Positions 62,634 to 64,000 of a DNA stretch of 64,000 nt are shown one piece after another (position 1 is the first letter of the stretch; every line of letters begins with the position of its first letter). The DNA comes from Rhizobium sp. P32RR-XVIII. GTDB lineage: Bacteria > Pseudomonadota > Alphaproteobacteria > Rhizobiales > Rhizobiaceae. The notes beneath the pieces are model-generated. The model was not told the origin of the DNA. It ran no database searches and worked only from the letters and a program-made list of their open reading frames with translations. A program made the position numbers and the translations under genes. The stretch is taken from assembly GCF_012641395.1 (NCBI RefSeq), contig NZ_JABAIH010000014.1, positions 1-64,000 of the forward strand, given 5' to 3'.

Positions 62634-63635
62634 ATGTTTAGAGCCATATTGGGGCCGGCCGCTGCCGGCCTGCTGATCACTGCTGCCTGTTCACCGGCGC
62701 TTGCCGATTCTGGCGCGGATTTTTTCAAGGGCAAAACTGTCAATTATATCGTCGCGACTGGCCCCGGCGGCGGCTTCGACAGCTATGGCCGTCTCGTGGC
62801 CGAATACATGCAGAAGTACTTACCCGGCACCACCTTCGTCGTCCAGAACATGCCGGGCGCGGGGCATATGCTCGGCGCCAACTATATCGCCGGCTCGAAG
62901 CCGGACGGCCTGACGATCGGCACCTTCAATACTGGTCTCGTCTACAGCCAGCTCGCCGGCGTCAGCGGCGCCCGCTTCGACCTCGGCAAGATGTCCTGGA
63001 TCGGCAAGGCAGCTTCCGATCCGCGCGCGATCATCGTTTCCAAAGATTCGGGTATCACCGATATCAAGAGCTTCATGACGGGCAGCAGCAAGGTGAAGTT
63101 CGCAGCCGCCGGCGTCGGCAGCGGTTCCTATGTGGAGACGCTAATGCTGGCGCAAGCAGCCGGGCTGCCGGTGGATATCGTCAGCGGCTATAATGGCAAC
63201 GAGGACGAGCTCGCCATGATGCGTGGCGAGATCCAGGGCGTCGTCGCCTTCCGTTCCAGCTATGAGGACTTCGTCAAGGAAGGGCGCGGCAAGTTCATCG
63301 CTCAGATCGGCGGCTCCAGCAAGGATCTGCCGCAGCTTGCCGATCTCACCACATCCGAACAGGCCAAACAGGTGATTGCGCTGATTGCCTCCCAGGGCAC
63401 GATTGCGCGGCTGACCGTCGGGCCGGAAGGCATTCCGGAAGATCGGTTGGCCGCGCTCCGCGATGCCTACAAAAAGGCCGTCGCCGATCCGGAATTCGTT
63501 GCCAAGGCAAACAAAATGGGCCTTCCTGTCGATGCCATGGTTGGCGACGATGTCAGCAATGCCATCAAGGCGGCGCTCAACCAGTCGCCGGATACGGTGG
63601 CGCTGATCAAGCAATCGCTATCCAAGAGCCAGTGA
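62634..63635 (+). CDS. Tripartite tricarboxylate transporter-type binding protein (TctC/Bug family)
   Basis: 333 residues with GAGGAGGAAC 5 bases upstream. Signal peptide LGPAAAGLLITAACSPALADS. The mature part has the Bug-family start FFKGKTVNYIVATGPGGGFDSYGRLVAEYM and VQNMPGAGHMLGANYIAGSKPDGLTIGTFN (quoted in part: VQNMPGAGHMLGANYI). These receptors bind carboxylates and aromatic acids with a water-bridged carboxylate. Its TctA/TctB membrane partners are not in the window and would lie to the right, if present. It is divergent from the EutA operon. Confidence 0.88.
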   Translation: MFRAILGPAAAGLLITAACSPALADSGADFFKGKTVNYIVATGPGGGFDSYGRLVAEYMQKYLPGTTFVVQNMPGAGHMLGANYIAGSKPDGLTIGTFNTGLVYSQLAGVSGARFDLGKMSWIGKAASDPRAIIVSKDSGITDIKSFMTGSSKVKFAAAGVGSGSYVETLMLAQAAGLPVDIVSGYNGNEDELAMMRGEIQGVVAFRSSYEDFVKEGRGKFIAQIGGSSKDLPQLADLTTSEQAKQVIALIASQGTIARLTVGPEGIPEDRLAALRDAYKKAVADPEFVAKANKMGLPVDAMVGDDVSNAIKAALNQSPDTVALIKQSLSKSQ

Positions 63636-63735
63636 GAGGCTGTCCCCCCTGCCCGACAACTGCGGCGGCAGACATGCCGCCGCCTTTCTCGCCGGATTCC
63701 CGACCGAATGATTTAAAGGCATATTGGAGAAAAGC

Positions 63736-64000
63736 ATGAGTTTCAGCAGCTGGCGCGGTACGATCGGATGCATCAAACCAACGATGCGTCCCGGCTCACT
63801 CGAGGAGCTTATCCGGATCCTGCCCGAGGGGATCGGTGTCATTCCCCTGTTTCTCGACATTAAGAAAGGGGCGAAGGACGAACTCGACCGGGCCGTGCAG
63901 GGCTACGAGCCGCTGATCGCCCGGCTGGTGGAAGAGAAGGTCGACCTGATCCATCCGGAGGGCGCGCCTCCCTTTATGCTGCTCGGGCACAAGGGAGAGG
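63736..64000 (+). CDS. Asp/Glu racemase or maleate-isomerase-like protein (partial, right edge)
   Basis: 88 residues visible from an ATG with GGAGA upstream, running off the window. It begins SWRGTIGCIKPTMRPGSLEELI and continues IPLFLDIKKGAKDEL and IHPEGAPPFMLLG. The opening and spacing recall the Asp/Glu racemase superfamily (maleate isomerase, arylmalonate decarboxylase, hydantoin racemase). The catalytic Cys residues are not yet seen. It follows the TctC-type gene on the same strand, suggesting an acid substrate. Confidence 0.6.
   Translation, partial: MSFSSWRGTIGCIKPTMRPGSLEELIRILPEGIGVIPLFLDIKKGAKDELDRAVQGYEPLIARLVEEKVDLIHPEGAPPFMLLGHKGE

Overview
This is a GC-rich window of about 64 kb from an alphaproteobacterium. 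The Rhizobiaceae (Rhizobium, Sinorhizobium/Ensifer or Agrobacterium relatives) fit best: many ABC uptake operons each have a local LacI, LysR or AraC regulator, there is a FixL/FixJ-style two-component pair, GTG and TTG starts occur, and a GCATGATC-type palindromic repeat is present. No rRNA, tRNA, ribosomal, replication or other core gene was seen, so an accessory replicon or catabolic island is likely. This assignment is inference; no 16S gene is present.

Layout. (1) 1-9.0 kb: a partial sulfatase diverges from an operon for a carbohydrate/glycerophosphodiester-type ABC importer (binding protein, MalF-like permease with a long periplasmic loop, MalG-like permease, ATPase), a glycerophosphodiesterase, a LacI regulator and an inositol-monophosphatase-type enzyme. 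A second, divergent GDPD-like gene and an M24 peptidase homologue follow on the opposite strand. (2) 10.8-21.2 kb: one long minus-strand operon combines two intradiol dioxygenases, maleylacetate reductase, a five-gene Liv-type importer and a TfdB-type flavin monooxygenase, with a divergent LysR gene. This is a complete uptake-to-3-oxoadipate route for a hydroxylated aromatic through hydroxyquinol. (3) 21.2-30.8 kb: a ribose-type ABC importer with two permeases, followed by DhaK/DhaL kinase subunits, faces a LacI repressor, an Asp/Glu racemase-like protein and an aldo/keto reductase. Palindromic TTTA-S-TAAA operators lie between. This looks like uptake and phosphorylation of a short ketose.

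(4) 30.8-38.4 kb: a 41-residue secreted peptide, an Ohr/OsmC peroxidase, the cyoABCD quinol oxidase operon and a two-domain CDC48/VCP-type AAA ATPase. (5) 38.5-50.9 kb: a stress and hydrolase island. It holds three AraC regulators, a histidine kinase and a FixJ-type regulator separated by XapX and isochorismatase-fold genes, a YtcJ-type amidohydrolase with a Cys/His-rich tail, DoxX, Dps and an alpha/beta hydrolase. Two broken genes are here: a 35-codon deletion remnant of an alpha/beta hydrolase and a frameshifted DUF1275 gene.

(6) 51-64 kb: the most unusual part. A LysR gene diverges from two single-domain cupins. Convergent to them is an operon of a EutA-like ASKHA protein with a 19-histidine tail, a fused two-domain ABC permease, a double cupin, and an ATPase flanked by two paralogous binding proteins. 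A tripartite-tricarboxylate-type binding protein and a partial Asp/Glu-racemase/maleate-isomerase-like gene run the other way. All four cupin domains share an HQHFN motif, and no ethanolamine ammonia-lyase gene is visible. I regard this block as the best candidate for an undescribed catabolic system.
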